This document shows, one piece after another, positions 23,906 through 33,391 of a stretch of DNA of 61,834 nt. The position numbers were made by a program, and so were the translations under genes. The stretch covers positions 1-61,834 of the IMG/VR virus record IMGVR_UViG_3300025000_000104. The stretch is one strand, 5' to 3'. Origin of the DNA: a virus. The notes beneath the pieces were generated by a model. The model did not search any database and was not told the DNA's origin. It saw only the letters and a program-made list of their open reading frames with translations. How positions within the stretch are numbered: the stretch's first letter is position 1; each line of letters opens with the position of its first letter.

Positions 23906-25498
23906 ATGTTAATAACTAAAGAAGTAACTACAACATGGAATCCAACAACAAGAAAATATTATGAGGACTTAGGATATGTCTATACAAAACATAATGAAAA
24001 ATTTATTGTAAAAATAGAAGATTTACATAAAGGTTCTAATTCAAAAATAGATTATCAATGTGATTTATGTGGAGAATTAGCAAACACAATATATTGTAAA
24101 TATAATGAGATGAAAAATAAATATGGCAAAGATATGTGTAGAAAATGTATATCTAGTAATATTATTCAAAACACAAGAAAACAAAATGATGACAATTATT
24201 CCAGACATGACACTCATGAAAAAAGAAAAGCAGACTTACAAAATTATCTATTGGAGTATAAAACTTTAAACAAAATGACAACAAATACATTTGGTAAAAG
24301 ATTGTATGACAATTTTAAAAGTTACAAAGATGATGTATATGATACCGCAATGGAGTTAGGATATAAAATAGAAGATATTTCTAAATCAATGCCTAAAGAT
24401 TATTATATAAAATATCCAGAAATATTAAAAGAAAAATTAATATCTTTTACAACTGAACATAAAAGATTTCCTAGAATAAAAGAAATGGAAAAAGTATTAC
24501 AAATCAATACTCATTTTATTAGTGATTTTGGAGGACTTGATGAGTTTAAGAAATTAATAAATTATGATGATAGTAAAGATTTGATAGATTTAAGAGGAGA
24601 CTACAACCGTTCGATAGTAGAGTTAATAACGGCGAATTACTTCTGTTCACAAAGTTTAAAAGATAAATATACTAGAGAACAATATCCATTTCCAAAAGAA
24701 GAAGGTTATTTTAGGTCTGATTTTACTTTTTATTTAGATAATAATAAAGAATTACATGTTGAGGTATGGGGTTTTAGAGAATGTGAAAAAACTTCTGAGA
24801 AAGCAATTCGCTACCATAAGGTTAGAAAAATTAAAGAAGATTTATATGAAAAATACTCTGATGATATAATATTAATCAGTATAAATTATGAACTTTTTGA
24901 TAAAAAGTATGATGAAATACAAAAACATTTGTATAAATTATTTTCTCCATATATTGCTTTAAGATTTAAAGACGTATCTTATAAAAAGTTACTATCTCCT
25001 TCTTTGCTTAGTGATGAAGAGTTATTTAATGAAGTTATGGTTATAAGTCCAGATGGAATAACACTTCCTACAGCGTCAGATTTATCTTCACATAGTGCAG
25101 GTTTGTATTATCAAATATTAAAAAGGGGTTATACATATAATGGATTTGCTAAGAAGTATGGAGTTAAGACAAAAAACAATAAAACTGAATGGTCTAAAAA
25201 ATTAGTATTTGAATATTTTGGGAAGATAATAGAAGTTGGAAAAATAATTAATAGAAAATCTATGAACGAACAACATAGTAATCTCGCAGGTGCTCTTAAA
25301 AAATATGGGCAGGTAACTAAATTAAAATTAGAGTATTTTAATAAAATTAATATAATTCCTATACAAGAGTTAAGATGGATTAAAAATTTAATAAATAATG
25401 ATATTGGTACTACAGCAAAATATTCTAATAAAGACATTGATAAAGCAAAACAAATCTTAGATAAATACAATAACAATCTTCAACTTAGTGCTAAATAG
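23906..25498 (+). CDS. Homing endonuclease, shared N-terminal module plus PD-(D/E)XK-like nuclease
   Basis: 530 residues. The N-terminal module (1-90) is the one at 6323, 30816 and 53140: MLITKEVTTTWNPTTRKYYEDLGYVYTK...FIVKIEDL.KGS...IDYQCDLCG, ending in CRKC. A helical middle region (120-220) with HKRFPRIKEMEKVLQINTHFI resembles the middle part of the 30816 protein. Residues 230-330 form a PD-(D/E)XK-like site: SIVELI, RSDFTFYLDNNKELHVEVWG and KVRKIKEDLYEKY, with Asp and Glu-x-W. The C-terminal 200 residues hold more small helical repeats of the kind HSAGLYYQILKRG. It interrupts the tail operon between tail tube and later tail genes. ATG 23906 follows GGAAGGAGAATG. Confidence 0.75.
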   Translation: MLITKEVTTTWNPTTRKYYEDLGYVYTKHNEKFIVKIEDLHKGSNSKIDYQCDLCGELANTIYCKYNEMKNKYGKDMCRKCISSNIIQNTRKQNDDNYSRHDTHEKRKADLQNYLLEYKTLNKMTTNTFGKRLYDNFKSYKDDVYDTAMELGYKIEDISKSMPKDYYIKYPEILKEKLISFTTEHKRFPRIKEMEKVLQINTHFISDFGGLDEFKKLINYDDSKDLIDLRGDYNRSIVELITANYFCSQSLKDKYTREQYPFPKEEGYFRSDFTFYLDNNKELHVEVWGFRECEKTSEKAIRYHKVRKIKEDLYEKYSDDIILISINYELFDKKYDEIQKHLYKLFSPYIALRFKDVSYKKLLSPSLLSDEELFNEVMVISPDGITLPTASDLSSHSAGLYYQILKRGYTYNGFAKKYGVKTKNNKTEWSKKLVFEYFGKIIEVGKIINRKSMNEQHSNLAGALKKYGQVTKLKLEYFNKINIIPIQELRWIKNLINNDIGTTAKYSNKDIDKAKQILDKYNNNLQLSAK

Positions 25499-25534
25499 CT
25501 AATAGCACTAATCAACACCAACCAAAATCAAAAT

Positions 25535-25583
25535 AAGGAGAAGACAGACAAACATAAAATTGTCTTCTTCTCCTTATTTTTTT
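25535..25583 (+). terminator. Strong rho-independent terminator after the endonuclease
   Basis: AAGGAGAAGACA at 25535-25546 pairs with TGTCTTCTTCTCCTT at 25561-25575, with a 3-base bulge in the right arm, followed by ATTTTTTT. The flanks (25500-25660) are rich in A and C and poor in G, unlike the surroundings. Confidence 0.8.
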
Positions 25584-25662
25584 ACTAATTACAACCAAAA
25601 ACTTTTCTCTAAAACAAACCAATAACCACAACCAACCCAAACAAAGAAAGGAATGATAAATA

Positions 25663-25974
25663 ATGGGAGTAGGAAGTCTTTTACATTCAGGATTTTATTC
25701 ATATTGTAAATATAACGACTTAAAAGAGTGGTACACATCAACGGCAGAAAATGAGGTAATTAACTTTACAGACTCTAATGGAAATAAATATGGTTTAAAT
25801 TCATTATTTATAGAAGCAGAAAATACTTCCTTATACATAAGAATTTTACCATCAGATTACATTCTTTTTGTACCAGCAAATGAATCAAGAAATTGTGACT
25901 TTGAAAAAGTACAATCTATTCAAGTAATGAATGCTTTAGGGATTAAGCTTCGATTTTCAGGACAATATTTCTAA
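25663..25974 (+). CDS. Small structural protein before the fibre gene
   Basis: 103 residues, not recognised. Beta-rich pattern: NYGLNSLFIEAENTSLYIRIL-type strands and a C-terminal VMNALGIKLRFSGQYF. It lies 21 bases upstream of the large fibre gene and shares its transcript, so it may be a fibre attachment or decoration protein. GAAAGGAATGATAA precedes ATG 25663. Confidence 0.55.
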   Translation: MGVGSLLHSGFYSYCKYNDLKEWYTSTAENEVINFTDSNGNKYGLNSLFIEAENTSLYIRILPSDYILFVPANESRNCDFEKVQSIQVMNALGIKLRFSGQYF

Positions 25975-25995
25975 ATAGAAAGAAGGAGGTTTAAA

Positions 25996-28530
25996 ATGCC
26001 AGTAACTAGTAATAAAGTTGATGCTTACGCAAGACAATTAGCATCTCAAAGCGCAGTATATATTTCTCCAACTGGTTCAGGTTTAATGGTGAGTTCTGGA
26101 ACAATAGTAAAACCAACAATTGCATATAATGCTGGTGGAACTGTAACAATTGGCTCAACTGGAACATATAGATTTTATCACACACCAAATTATTTTGGTG
26201 AAATAACTGAACATACAATAACTGGAACTACATTAAGTATACCAGACCAAATTACATCATACATTGTAGCAAATTATAATTCAGGGACTCCTCAATATTC
26301 AGTAACTACAGATTTATCAACTATAAATTTCTCAAATAATGTTGCTGTTTACACTTGTAGCCGAGTAGGAGATACAAATATTGATTTTTTAGATTGGGAT
26401 GAACCTGCACTTTCTTTGGCAAATAAGCTTCTTCGTAGAGATATGGAATGTCGTAGGTTTGAAAGAGTAACTGGATTAAGCTTAAGTGAAGATGTAGGAA
26501 GAAAAGTAATTATATCTGCTGGCGTAGTATGGCAAGGTTCTTTTAGAAATTCATTAATAGAAGTTAATTCAAGCATAAATAATTGTGTTCAGGTAGTTAC
26601 AGATGTTAATGGTGATTGGGTAATTACACCAGTTACTACTTATAATAACTCTCAATATGATAATGGAAATGGAGTATCAACTCTCACAGATGGAAATTAT
26701 GCTGTAAACTGGATATATAGAGGAATGGGTATTGATGCAAATTCTATTATTATATATTTAGGTACTGGAGACTATGATTTAAATGAAGCAAAAACAGCAC
26801 AGCCTCCAAGTGTTGCGTTAATAACTTCAACAAATGCAATGTTAATTGGGAAAATTATTGTATTAAAGGGAGAATTAACATCAATACAAATAGATAGCAC
26901 TTTTATGACTCAGTTTGTACCATCTACTACGACTTCACACGATGGACTCACTGGACTCCAGGGTGGAAATGAAACATATCACTATCATTCAGATCAACTT
27001 ATAAATACTGATTCAGATGTTGAGTTTTTATCAATTATAGGCAAAGCTACCACTAATGATGGAAGTACAAATGTTTTTGAAGGAAAAGATTCTAATGAAG
27101 CAACTGTATTTTCTGTAAATTCTGATGGTAAAGTAGGTATTGGCGGAACACCTTCAACAGTTTCTACAACTAAGTTGAATGTAGTTGGAGATGCTGTAGT
27201 AACTGAAAATATGGGTATAGGTGGATTACCTGATAGTGTTGCAAGTCTTAAAGTGACAGGTGATACAATAATAACAGGCGATTTGCAAGTAACTGGTACA
27301 ACTACAACAGTAAATAGTACGGATTTAGAAGTTTTAAACAATCAAATATCATTGTCTGTAGTTGAAACTCCTTTGGATTCTCTTGCAGATGGCGGCGGAG
27401 TAGTTTTAAAAGGAACAACTGATAAGACTATTCTATATAATGATGGAACTAAAAGTTGGGATGTTTCAGAAAATGTAATTATACCTACTGGTAAAAAATT
27501 AACTACCGAAAATATTTCTAGTGATACAGATATAACTTTAACTGCAACAGGTAGTATTATAAACGCTTCTGATATTGTTCCTAATACTACAAATACTCGT
27601 TCTCTTGGATCACTATTAAAAGTATTTGCAAATATATTTACAAGAAAAATTGAATCTGACGATGCTATTTTGATTAAATCTGCTTCAAATAAGGCTATAA
27701 ATATTACGTCTGGCAGTGCCGGAGCAGTTTCTATAAGCTCTGAGGGTAGTGGGGCTATCAATATCGCTACAGATGCTCATGCAAAAACAGTTACAATAGG
27801 TAATAATTATACAACATCAGCAGTAAATATTATTTCTGGCACAGGTAATGTAAATATTTCTGGTACTGGTAATGTTGGGATAAATACTACTGATTTAGAT
27901 GGCACACCAGCAGTTGGAAAATTAATTGTCAAAGGAGTTACAAATGATGGTTCTACTAATATTTTAGTTGGTAGAGATTCTGATGAAGTTAATGTATTTT
28001 CTGTTGATACAAATGGGAAGGTAACAACTAAAGATGTTGTTGCTAATACAATTAGCACTGCCAATGAAACTAATGGTTATGTAACTATGAATGCTGGTGG
28101 AGTTAGAACTGGTTTTTTTGAGTGGAAAAAAGGTGATGGTACTCGTTTAGGATTTATGGGTGATGGTGAAACTGACGTAACTCTTGCATTGGAGAATGGT
28201 GCTAACTTTGTAGTAAATGGATTTACTAAACTTGGTAATGACGCTCCTGCAATTAAAACAAAAAAAATCACTGGAACAACTCCTAGTACAGTTCTTACTC
28301 TTGGTAGTTATCCTCATGGATTAACGAAATCAAAAATACTAGGTTATCAAATGATAGTAGAATCAGGAGCTGACAACATTTTAATTCCACCTAATAATGG
28401 CGACCATCCAACGGATCTTCATTATTATTTCACGTATATAGATAATACTAATTTAACAATTTATCCAGGAAGTTCAGCCACTACTATATTAGGAAAGCCG
28501 TTTAGAGCAATAATAACTTATGAAGAGTAA
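25996..28530 (+). CDS. Large fibre / virion surface protein
   Basis: 844 residues behind a perfect AGAAAGGAGGT site. The N-terminal 320 residues are a folded head that includes DWDEPALSLANKLLRRDMECRRFERV. The motif SHDGLTGLQGGNETYHYHSDQ (about residues 315-335) is a common phage-fibre connector. The remainder is Gly/Ser/Thr/Asn-rich and repetitive, with units such as GKATTNDGSTNVFEGKDSNEATVFSVN and GVTNDGSTNILVGRDSDEVNVFSVD, as in trimeric beta-helical fibres. It probably decorates the capsid or tail and contacts the host surface. Placement between tail-tube and accessory genes leaves its location on the virion open. Confidence 0.75.
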   Translation: MPVTSNKVDAYARQLASQSAVYISPTGSGLMVSSGTIVKPTIAYNAGGTVTIGSTGTYRFYHTPNYFGEITEHTITGTTLSIPDQITSYIVANYNSGTPQYSVTTDLSTINFSNNVAVYTCSRVGDTNIDFLDWDEPALSLANKLLRRDMECRRFERVTGLSLSEDVGRKVIISAGVVWQGSFRNSLIEVNSSINNCVQVVTDVNGDWVITPVTTYNNSQYDNGNGVSTLTDGNYAVNWIYRGMGIDANSIIIYLGTGDYDLNEAKTAQPPSVALITSTNAMLIGKIIVLKGELTSIQIDSTFMTQFVPSTTTSHDGLTGLQGGNETYHYHSDQLINTDSDVEFLSIIGKATTNDGSTNVFEGKDSNEATVFSVNSDGKVGIGGTPSTVSTTKLNVVGDAVVTENMGIGGLPDSVASLKVTGDTIITGDLQVTGTTTTVNSTDLEVLNNQISLSVVETPLDSLADGGGVVLKGTTDKTILYNDGTKSWDVSENVIIPTGKKLTTENISSDTDITLTATGSIINASDIVPNTTNTRSLGSLLKVFANIFTRKIESDDAILIKSASNKAINITSGSAGAVSISSEGSGAINIATDAHAKTVTIGNNYTTSAVNIISGTGNVNISGTGNVGINTTDLDGTPAVGKLIVKGVTNDGSTNILVGRDSDEVNVFSVDTNGKVTTKDVVANTISTANETNGYVTMNAGGVRTGFFEWKKGDGTRLGFMGDGETDVTLALENGANFVVNGFTKLGNDAPAIKTKKITGTTPSTVLTLGSYPHGLTKSKILGYQMIVESGADNILIPPNNGDHPTDLHYYFTYIDNTNLTIYPGSSATTILGKPFRAIITYEE

Positions 28531-28595
28531 ATAAAATCCAAACCCAATAAAACAACAATTTAAACATAAAATAAATTATAAAGTAGGTGGTGTTA

Positions 28596-28781
28596 GTGGC
28601 AAAAGGTAAAGGGAATAAGAATAATCCTGATAATAAAGGTGGAAATGTAAAACAAAATAAACTTAGAGATTCTGCTTATTGTGAGAATAATTGTAAGGAT
28701 GTTTTGAGTTGTGAGAAGTATAAAAATTATGTCTTGAGGATGATTGGCAGAGCTTGCTATGGAATTTCTTGTTCAAAATAA
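28596..28781 (+). CDS. Small cysteine-rich protein
   Basis: 61 residues from GTG 28596, spaced 7 bases from AGTAGGTGG; an earlier GTG at 28587 lies in the ribosome site. The basic, disordered N-terminus (KGKGNKNNPDNKGGN) is followed by CENNCKDVLSCEKYKNYVLRMIGRACYGISC with six cysteines. Not recognised. It could bind metal or be disulphide-rich. It lies between fibre gene and terminator. Confidence 0.55.
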   Translation: MAKGKGNKNNPDNKGGNVKQNKLRDSAYCENNCKDVLSCEKYKNYVLRMIGRACYGISCSK

Positions 28782-28819
28782 ATAATAAATATGATTAATT
28801 TAATATTTTGTGATTGATT

Positions 28820-28853
28820 AAAAGACACTTCTTAATAAAGAAGTGTCTTTTTG
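28820..28853 (+). terminator. Strong rho-independent terminator
   Basis: AAAAGACACTTCT at 28820-28832 pairs perfectly with AGAAGTGTCTTTT at 28839-28851 (13 bp, 6-base loop). It is the boundary between virion genes and the accessory island. Confidence 0.85.
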
Positions 28854-28900
28854 ATGTGTTACAAAGTAATACAAATTTATGTTGAAAGGAAGTGATAAAA

Positions 28901-29074
28901 GTGACAGAAAAATATGTTTATATTTACAACCCAGAACAAGCTTCATTCTATATGTCTCAAGGAATTATAGCAAAGGCGACAGGTGTGCATCCCACTACTA
29001 AGAGAGTATGGTATAAGTTTTCTTTTCAGGAAAGCACAGACGCATATGACAAATGGTGTAGTAGGCGTAAATAG
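28901..29074 (+). CDS. Uncharacterised 57-residue protein
   Basis: Read from GTG 28901, spaced from GAAAGGAAGTGA; GTG 28892 is too close. The sequence YVYIYNPEQASFYMSQGIIAKA, then HPTTKRVWYKFSFQESTDAYDKWC, looks like a small mixed alpha/beta fold common in phage and plasmid genomes (the pattern of aligning aromatic residues with NPxQA..Y resembles DUF5659-like proteins). Assignment is tentative and no function is known. Confidence 0.5.
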   Translation: MTEKYVYIYNPEQASFYMSQGIIAKATGVHPTTKRVWYKFSFQESTDAYDKWCSRRK

Positions 29075-29131
29075 TTTTATATGTGAATTTAACAAAAAAT
29101 AATAAATTAAAAGTGAAAGAAGGAATTAATA

Positions 29132-29989
29132 ATGGAAAATAACAATAATGAACTAATAGTCAAAGGTAAAATAAAAGTTTGTGGTATTGAAGTCCCTAAT
29201 GTTTATGGTGGTTTTGGCGGTGATCAAAGGGTAATATTAGCAAAGACCGTTTCTGAATTACATGGAGTAGAATTAAAAAGTATTAATCAAAATATTAATA
29301 GACATATTGAAGATAATTATTTTGAAGAAGGAATTGATTTCGTTGATATAAAAGGAACAGAATTCGAGGTAACTCTGAGTGACAGCAAAATTTATACTAA
29401 AAATGCGTTGAATGCTAGTAAAAATATCTATCTCCTGTCTCAACAAGGCTATACACTTTTGCTAAAATTGATGAATTCAGAATTAGCAAGAAAACAATAT
29501 AAGAAAGTAATAAGAGATTATTTTACAATTAAGAGTTCTATTCAAATTCTAACACAAGAAGAACTAAAACAACTTATTGCAAGAGAAGATGGGATTATTA
29601 GAAGAAATAGAGAAACTTCTGCAATATCAAAATTCATTCAAAACGGAGAACTACCTGATGGTAGATATACATACGCATCAGTGACGAATCTTACTTATGA
29701 AATATTATATGGTATGTATGCAAAAGAAATTAAAAGTAATTTAAATTTAAAACAACAAGATAATCTTAGGGATTTTCTTTCGACTCAAGACTTATCAGTA
29801 ATTAGAGAAATAGAAGATGAGATACATTGGATGAGTAAAAAGGAATATTCTTGGAAAGAAATTTATGCTGATTTGGTTAAAGAATATCCGAATAAAATTG
29901 AACCAATTAGAGCAGAAAAGTCTATTAAGGAATTAAAGAAAGTTGGAAATATTGCTATTGATGGAAATGATATTAAGAAATTGAAGTAA
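29132..29989 (+). CDS. ORF6N-domain phage regulatory (antirepressor-like) protein
   Basis: 285 residues. Residues 20-130 match the ORF6N pattern: VPNVYGGFGGDQRVILAKTVSELHGV, NRHIEDNYFEEGIDFVDIKGT, then YLLSQQGYTLLLKLMNSELA. ORF6N is a DNA-binding domain of phage anti-repressor and regulatory proteins. The C-terminal half is helical (KQLIAREDGIIRRNRETSAISKFI, LREIEDEIHWMSKKEYSWKEI) and may bind a partner or oligomerise. It opens the accessory island, ahead of the resolvase. Strong GAAAGAAGGAA ribosome site. Confidence 0.7.
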   Translation: MENNNNELIVKGKIKVCGIEVPNVYGGFGGDQRVILAKTVSELHGVELKSINQNINRHIEDNYFEEGIDFVDIKGTEFEVTLSDSKIYTKNALNASKNIYLLSQQGYTLLLKLMNSELARKQYKKVIRDYFTIKSSIQILTQEELKQLIAREDGIIRRNRETSAISKFIQNGELPDGRYTYASVTNLTYEILYGMYAKEIKSNLNLKQQDNLRDFLSTQDLSVIREIEDEIHWMSKKEYSWKEIYADLVKEYPNKIEPIRAEKSIKELKKVGNIAIDGNDIKKLK

Positions 29990-30086
29990 TTTAATTAAAC
30001 ACAAAATATTAACAATTAATAAATAAATTTTGTAAAAGTCATATACTTAATTGTGTATGACTTCTTATTATATTGGAGTGAAATAA

Positions 30087-30617
30087 TTGGCAAATTACAT
30101 ACATGCATATGATCTTTCTATGGAATCAACTGGGTTTTGTATATTTGATGAGAATATGAATCCAGTTTTAATTGATTCTATACCAACTAAAAAAAGTCAA
30201 TCTCATGGCAAGAGACTTAAGGTAATTGCAACAAAAATGGCAGAATTAAAAACTAATTATCCAACAAAAACAATTGTGATTGAAAGAGGATTTAGTAGAT
30301 TTAATATGGCAACTCAGGTTATTTACAGAGTCCATGGTTGCTGTAACTTGATTTTTCATGATTGTGAACAGATTTACTATCCTCCTAAAACAGTTAAAGA
30401 AGCGATTTTAAAAGGTGATGCTACCAAGAAACAAGTGCAAGAAGAGATTAAGAAAAGATATCCTGATGTTGTTTTTAAGAACGACGATGAATCAGATGCA
30501 TTTGCGGTTTGTTTGACATATTTTATTAAGAGTGGGAAATTGGAATGGATTAAGGATGTTGTTGTGAAAGAAAAGAAGGTTAGGAAGAAGAAAGATAAGG
30601 ATGAGGTTGATAAATAA
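30087..30617 (+). CDS. RuvC-like Holliday junction resolvase
   Basis: 176 residues from TTG 30087. The RNase H-like catalytic set is visible: Asp in HAYDLSMESTGFC, Glu in KTIVIERGF, and the paired acidics in KNDDESDAFAVCLTYF. It belongs to the phage RuvC-like family and would cut branched recombination or replication intermediates before packaging. The Lys-rich C-terminus (VKEKKVRKKKDKDEVDK) may bind DNA. The TTG start follows TTGGAGTGAA. Confidence 0.8.
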   Translation: MANYIHAYDLSMESTGFCIFDENMNPVLIDSIPTKKSQSHGKRLKVIATKMAELKTNYPTKTIVIERGFSRFNMATQVIYRVHGCCNLIFHDCEQIYYPPKTVKEAILKGDATKKQVQEEIKKRYPDVVFKNDDESDAFAVCLTYFIKSGKLEWIKDVVVKEKKVRKKKDKDEVDK

Positions 30618-30642
30618 ATAATTTAATTTGTCATAGAACTTG

Positions 30643-30675
30643 AGGCATTTCATTTAGAAGTGTCTTTCTTTGTTG
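30643..30675 (+). terminator. Terminator-like hairpin after the resolvase gene
   Basis: AGGCATTTC at 30643-30651 pairs with GAAGTGTCT at 30657-30665 (two G-U pairs), followed by TTCTTTGTTG. Confidence 0.55.
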
Positions 30676-30699
30676 TATGACAAATTTTAGTTGTACAAG

Positions 30700-30757
30700 T
30701 AAGTGGACTAAGGAGAGCTACCTGAAAAGACACAATCCTTAGTGTCCTGTCCACTTA
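30700..30757 (+). other. Long stem or three-way junction ahead of the endonuclease at 30816
   Basis: TAAGTGGAC at 30700-30708 pairs perfectly with GTCCACTTA at 30749-30757. Inside, either TAAGGA (30709-30714) pairs with TCCTTA (30736-30741), or GACAC (30729-30733) pairs with GTGTC (30742-30746). The two folds exclude each other. GAAAAG and TCCTG flank the GACAC/GTGTC hairpin, as they do the corresponding hairpin at 12014-12060. Confidence 0.45.
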
Positions 30758-30815
30758 TTATTCTTTTTAGAATAGAGGATTAAGGAAATAAAAATATTAA
30801 AGGAGATGTTGAAAA

Positions 30816-32366
30816 ATGTTAATTAGTACAGAAGTAGAAGTGGTTTGGTCTAAGTGGAAAAAAGAATATTATATTCTAAGAGGTTATTGTTTTACAAAAA
30901 TAGGTGATATATTTATAGTTAAAATTGAAGATGTTGATCCAAATTCTAGTACAACCATCGAATATAAATGTGATTATTGTAAAACACCTCAAAAAATATA
31001 TATTAGAGATTATAATAAACAAAAAAGAGATGTCATAAACAAAGACTGTTGTGGAAAATGTGCTCATCTAAAAAATATTGCAATTAAGGAGGAAAAATCT
31101 GAATTAGGATTATTAAACAAAAGTGATTATGGTTACTGGAAATTTTATTCAAGTAGATTAAAAGAATTGAGTATATTTTTAAAAGAGAATAAAGTTGAAG
31201 ATTTACACAATGACAAATATTCACCACTTACTGAGTCTATTTATAGAAATAAAGATAATATTATAGATATGATACTTGAGTTAAAATTAAATGTGTATGA
31301 TGTTTGTGATGATTTACATAATTTGTACTTTCATATAAATAAAAATAACATTGAAAATATAATTGCTATATTTATTGATAAGAATAAGTATTTCCCTTCT
31401 TTGTTAGAAATGTCAAATATTTTACAACTTTCATATAGAATTTTGGTTAAATGTGGAGGATATTACTGTATTAAAAACAACATGGGTTTCAATAGTGATA
31501 TTTCTAATACTAAATTAATAAACATTAAAAGTAACATGGAAACCTTAGAAAAATATAAGGGCATTAGTGGAGTTTATAAAATAACAAATATAATTAATGG
31601 TAAAGTTTATATAGGCCAAGCAATGGATTTATGGAATAGAATTAATTCTGGATATATTTATTCGTTGCCAAAAGGAAGTTGTCATAATATTCATCTTCAA
31701 AGAGCATGGGATAAAGATGGAGGAGAAAATTTTTATATTGATATTATTGAGACATGTGATATTAAAATTTTAACAGAAAGAGAACAATTTTGGATTAATC
31801 AAACTCAATGTTTTAATAATAAGTTTGGTTACAATATTCTAGAATTCGCAGATAGTAATAGAGGTGCTAAAATCTCTGAAGAAACAAGAAAGAAGATAAG
31901 TGATGCTTCTAAATTAAGATTTGGGTGGCATCATACACAGGATGTCAAAGATCATCTATCTGATATACGTTCCAAATCTATTATTCAGTTAGATTTAGAT
32001 GGAAATTATATCAAGGAATGGAGAAATTCTAATGACGCATCAATTGCATTAACTGGAAAGAATACGAACGCTACGAATATAAGAGAATGTGCAAATGGGA
32101 GAGGAGCTTCATCTTGTGGATTTTTATGGATAAATAAAGATGAGTATAATAAAGAAACATTTAATAAAATGGATTATGAAAATAGAGATAAAACTAAAAG
32201 AAGAGTTGTTCAGTTAAGTCTAGATTGTGAATATTTAAAAACATTTAGAACAATGACAGAAGCGAAGAACGAAACAAAAGCAAGTAATATAAGTGCATGT
32301 CTATGTGGATTACAACATAAAAGTGGTGGATTTAAATGGATGTATGAAGAAGATTATTTAAAATAA
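30816..32366 (+). CDS. GIY-YIG homing endonuclease with shared N-terminal module
   Basis: 516 residues. Residues 1-85 are the module of the 6323, 23906 and 53140 proteins (MLISTEVEVVWSKWKKEYYILRGYCFTKIGDIFIVKIEDV, CDYC and CGKC). A helical middle region shared with 23906 follows (KNKYFPSLLEMSNILQLSYRIL). The nuclease starts near residue 250: GVYKITNIINGKVYIG, Arg in LWNRINSGY, Glu in TEREQFWINQ, Asn in YNILEFA. A NUMOD3 motif (GAKISEETRKKISDAS) and two NUMOD1 repeats (IIQLDLDGNYIKEWRN..., VVQLSLDCEYLKTFRT...) complete it. It lies between the resolvase and the tyrosine recombinase. ATG 30816 follows AAAGGAGATG. Confidence 0.85.
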   Translation: MLISTEVEVVWSKWKKEYYILRGYCFTKIGDIFIVKIEDVDPNSSTTIEYKCDYCKTPQKIYIRDYNKQKRDVINKDCCGKCAHLKNIAIKEEKSELGLLNKSDYGYWKFYSSRLKELSIFLKENKVEDLHNDKYSPLTESIYRNKDNIIDMILELKLNVYDVCDDLHNLYFHINKNNIENIIAIFIDKNKYFPSLLEMSNILQLSYRILVKCGGYYCIKNNMGFNSDISNTKLINIKSNMETLEKYKGISGVYKITNIINGKVYIGQAMDLWNRINSGYIYSLPKGSCHNIHLQRAWDKDGGENFYIDIIETCDIKILTEREQFWINQTQCFNNKFGYNILEFADSNRGAKISEETRKKISDASKLRFGWHHTQDVKDHLSDIRSKSIIQLDLDGNYIKEWRNSNDASIALTGKNTNATNIRECANGRGASSCGFLWINKDEYNKETFNKMDYENRDKTKRRVVQLSLDCEYLKTFRTMTEAKNETKASNISACLCGLQHKSGGFKWMYEEDYLK

Positions 32367-32383
32367 ATAAAGGAAGTGAATTA

Positions 32384-33391
32384 ATGACAAGAGGTAGAGT
32401 TTATAATTACATATATAATGAAGAGGATTGGCAAAATGTCAATCCTTTAAATAAAGAAATAATGGAAGATTATAAAGCAGAGTTAAAACAAAATCAAAAA
32501 TCAAATGGTACTATTCTTCAATACTACGGGGATTGGCGTATCGTAATGCTTTATATCTACAGAAAATTAAATAATAAATATATCCTTGAATTATCTAAAA
32601 AAGATTTTAGGAGATATAGTTTATGGATAACTGAAGAACTTAAAGTTTCTAATGCTAGACATAATAGACTTATGAGTGCATTAAGAAGCCTATTAACTTA
32701 TTGTGAAGAAGATGATGATCTTGATTATGAAAATAATACAGCTAGAAAAGTGAAAGGGTTGAGAAAAGATCCAGTAAAAGATATTGTATTTTTAACAAAC
32801 GAACAAGTAATGAATTTAAAAGAAGAGTTAATTAAATCAGAAAAATATATGTTAGCTACAATTTTGATGCTTGCTTATGATTCCGCAGGACGAAAGAATG
32901 AATTATTTCAAGTGCTAAAAGAATGTTTTTATGATAAAAGTAGAAATCACACCAATATAGTAATTGGCAAACGTGCTAAGAAATTTTCATTACTTTATTT
33001 TGACGCAACAAAAGAATGTGTTGAATTGTATTTAAAACAACGTGGTGAAGATGATTTAAAAGAAATGTGGATTACAGGGAAGGGTGATAATAAAACACCT
33101 GTCACACTAGGTACAATATATGATTGGTTTGTAGAAATGAGTAATTTATTAAGTAAATTAGAAGGAAAGAAAATTGAATTTAACGTTCATAGTTTTAGGC
33201 ATATTTCTTTAGAAAATTATTCTACAGGAGAACATTATATGTGCGAAAAATTAGGGAAAGAAGATGGATTCCAACTTTCTGATTTACAGTTAATTGCTCA
33301 TCACGATTCAAGTGAGGTAACTAGCGGATATTTAAAAGATAAGAAAGATGAAAGATTACAAGAAATGTTTGGAATTAAGATTGTGGACTAG
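32384..33391 (+). CDS. Tyrosine recombinase (integrase-like)
   Basis: 335 residues. The N-terminal half is a SAM-like core-binding domain (YKAELKQNQKSNGTILQYYGDWRIVMLYI...). The catalytic half has box I Arg in YDSAGRKNELFQV, His-x-x-Arg in VHSFRHISLENY, a box II His in LIAHHDSSEV and the probable nucleophile Tyr in TSGYLKDKK. It would perform site-specific integration, excision or resolution. The AxxHH-type motif differs from the usual LGH. SPbeta also has a second tyrosine recombinase-like gene besides its integrase. AAAGGAAGTGA precedes ATG 32384. No attachment core could be identified nearby. Confidence 0.8.
   Translation: MTRGRVYNYIYNEEDWQNVNPLNKEIMEDYKAELKQNQKSNGTILQYYGDWRIVMLYIYRKLNNKYILELSKKDFRRYSLWITEELKVSNARHNRLMSALRSLLTYCEEDDDLDYENNTARKVKGLRKDPVKDIVFLTNEQVMNLKEELIKSEKYMLATILMLAYDSAGRKNELFQVLKECFYDKSRNHTNIVIGKRAKKFSLLYFDATKECVELYLKQRGEDDLKEMWITGKGDNKTPVTLGTIYDWFVEMSNLLSKLEGKKIEFNVHSFRHISLENYSTGEHYMCEKLGKEDGFQLSDLQLIAHHDSSEVTSGYLKDKKDERLQEMFGIKIVD

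Noticed and set aside
26006-28271. Several open frames on the minus strand inside the large fibre gene.
   Set aside because: They are shadows of a repetitive Thr/Ser/Val-rich gene. None has a ribosome site or plausible composition.
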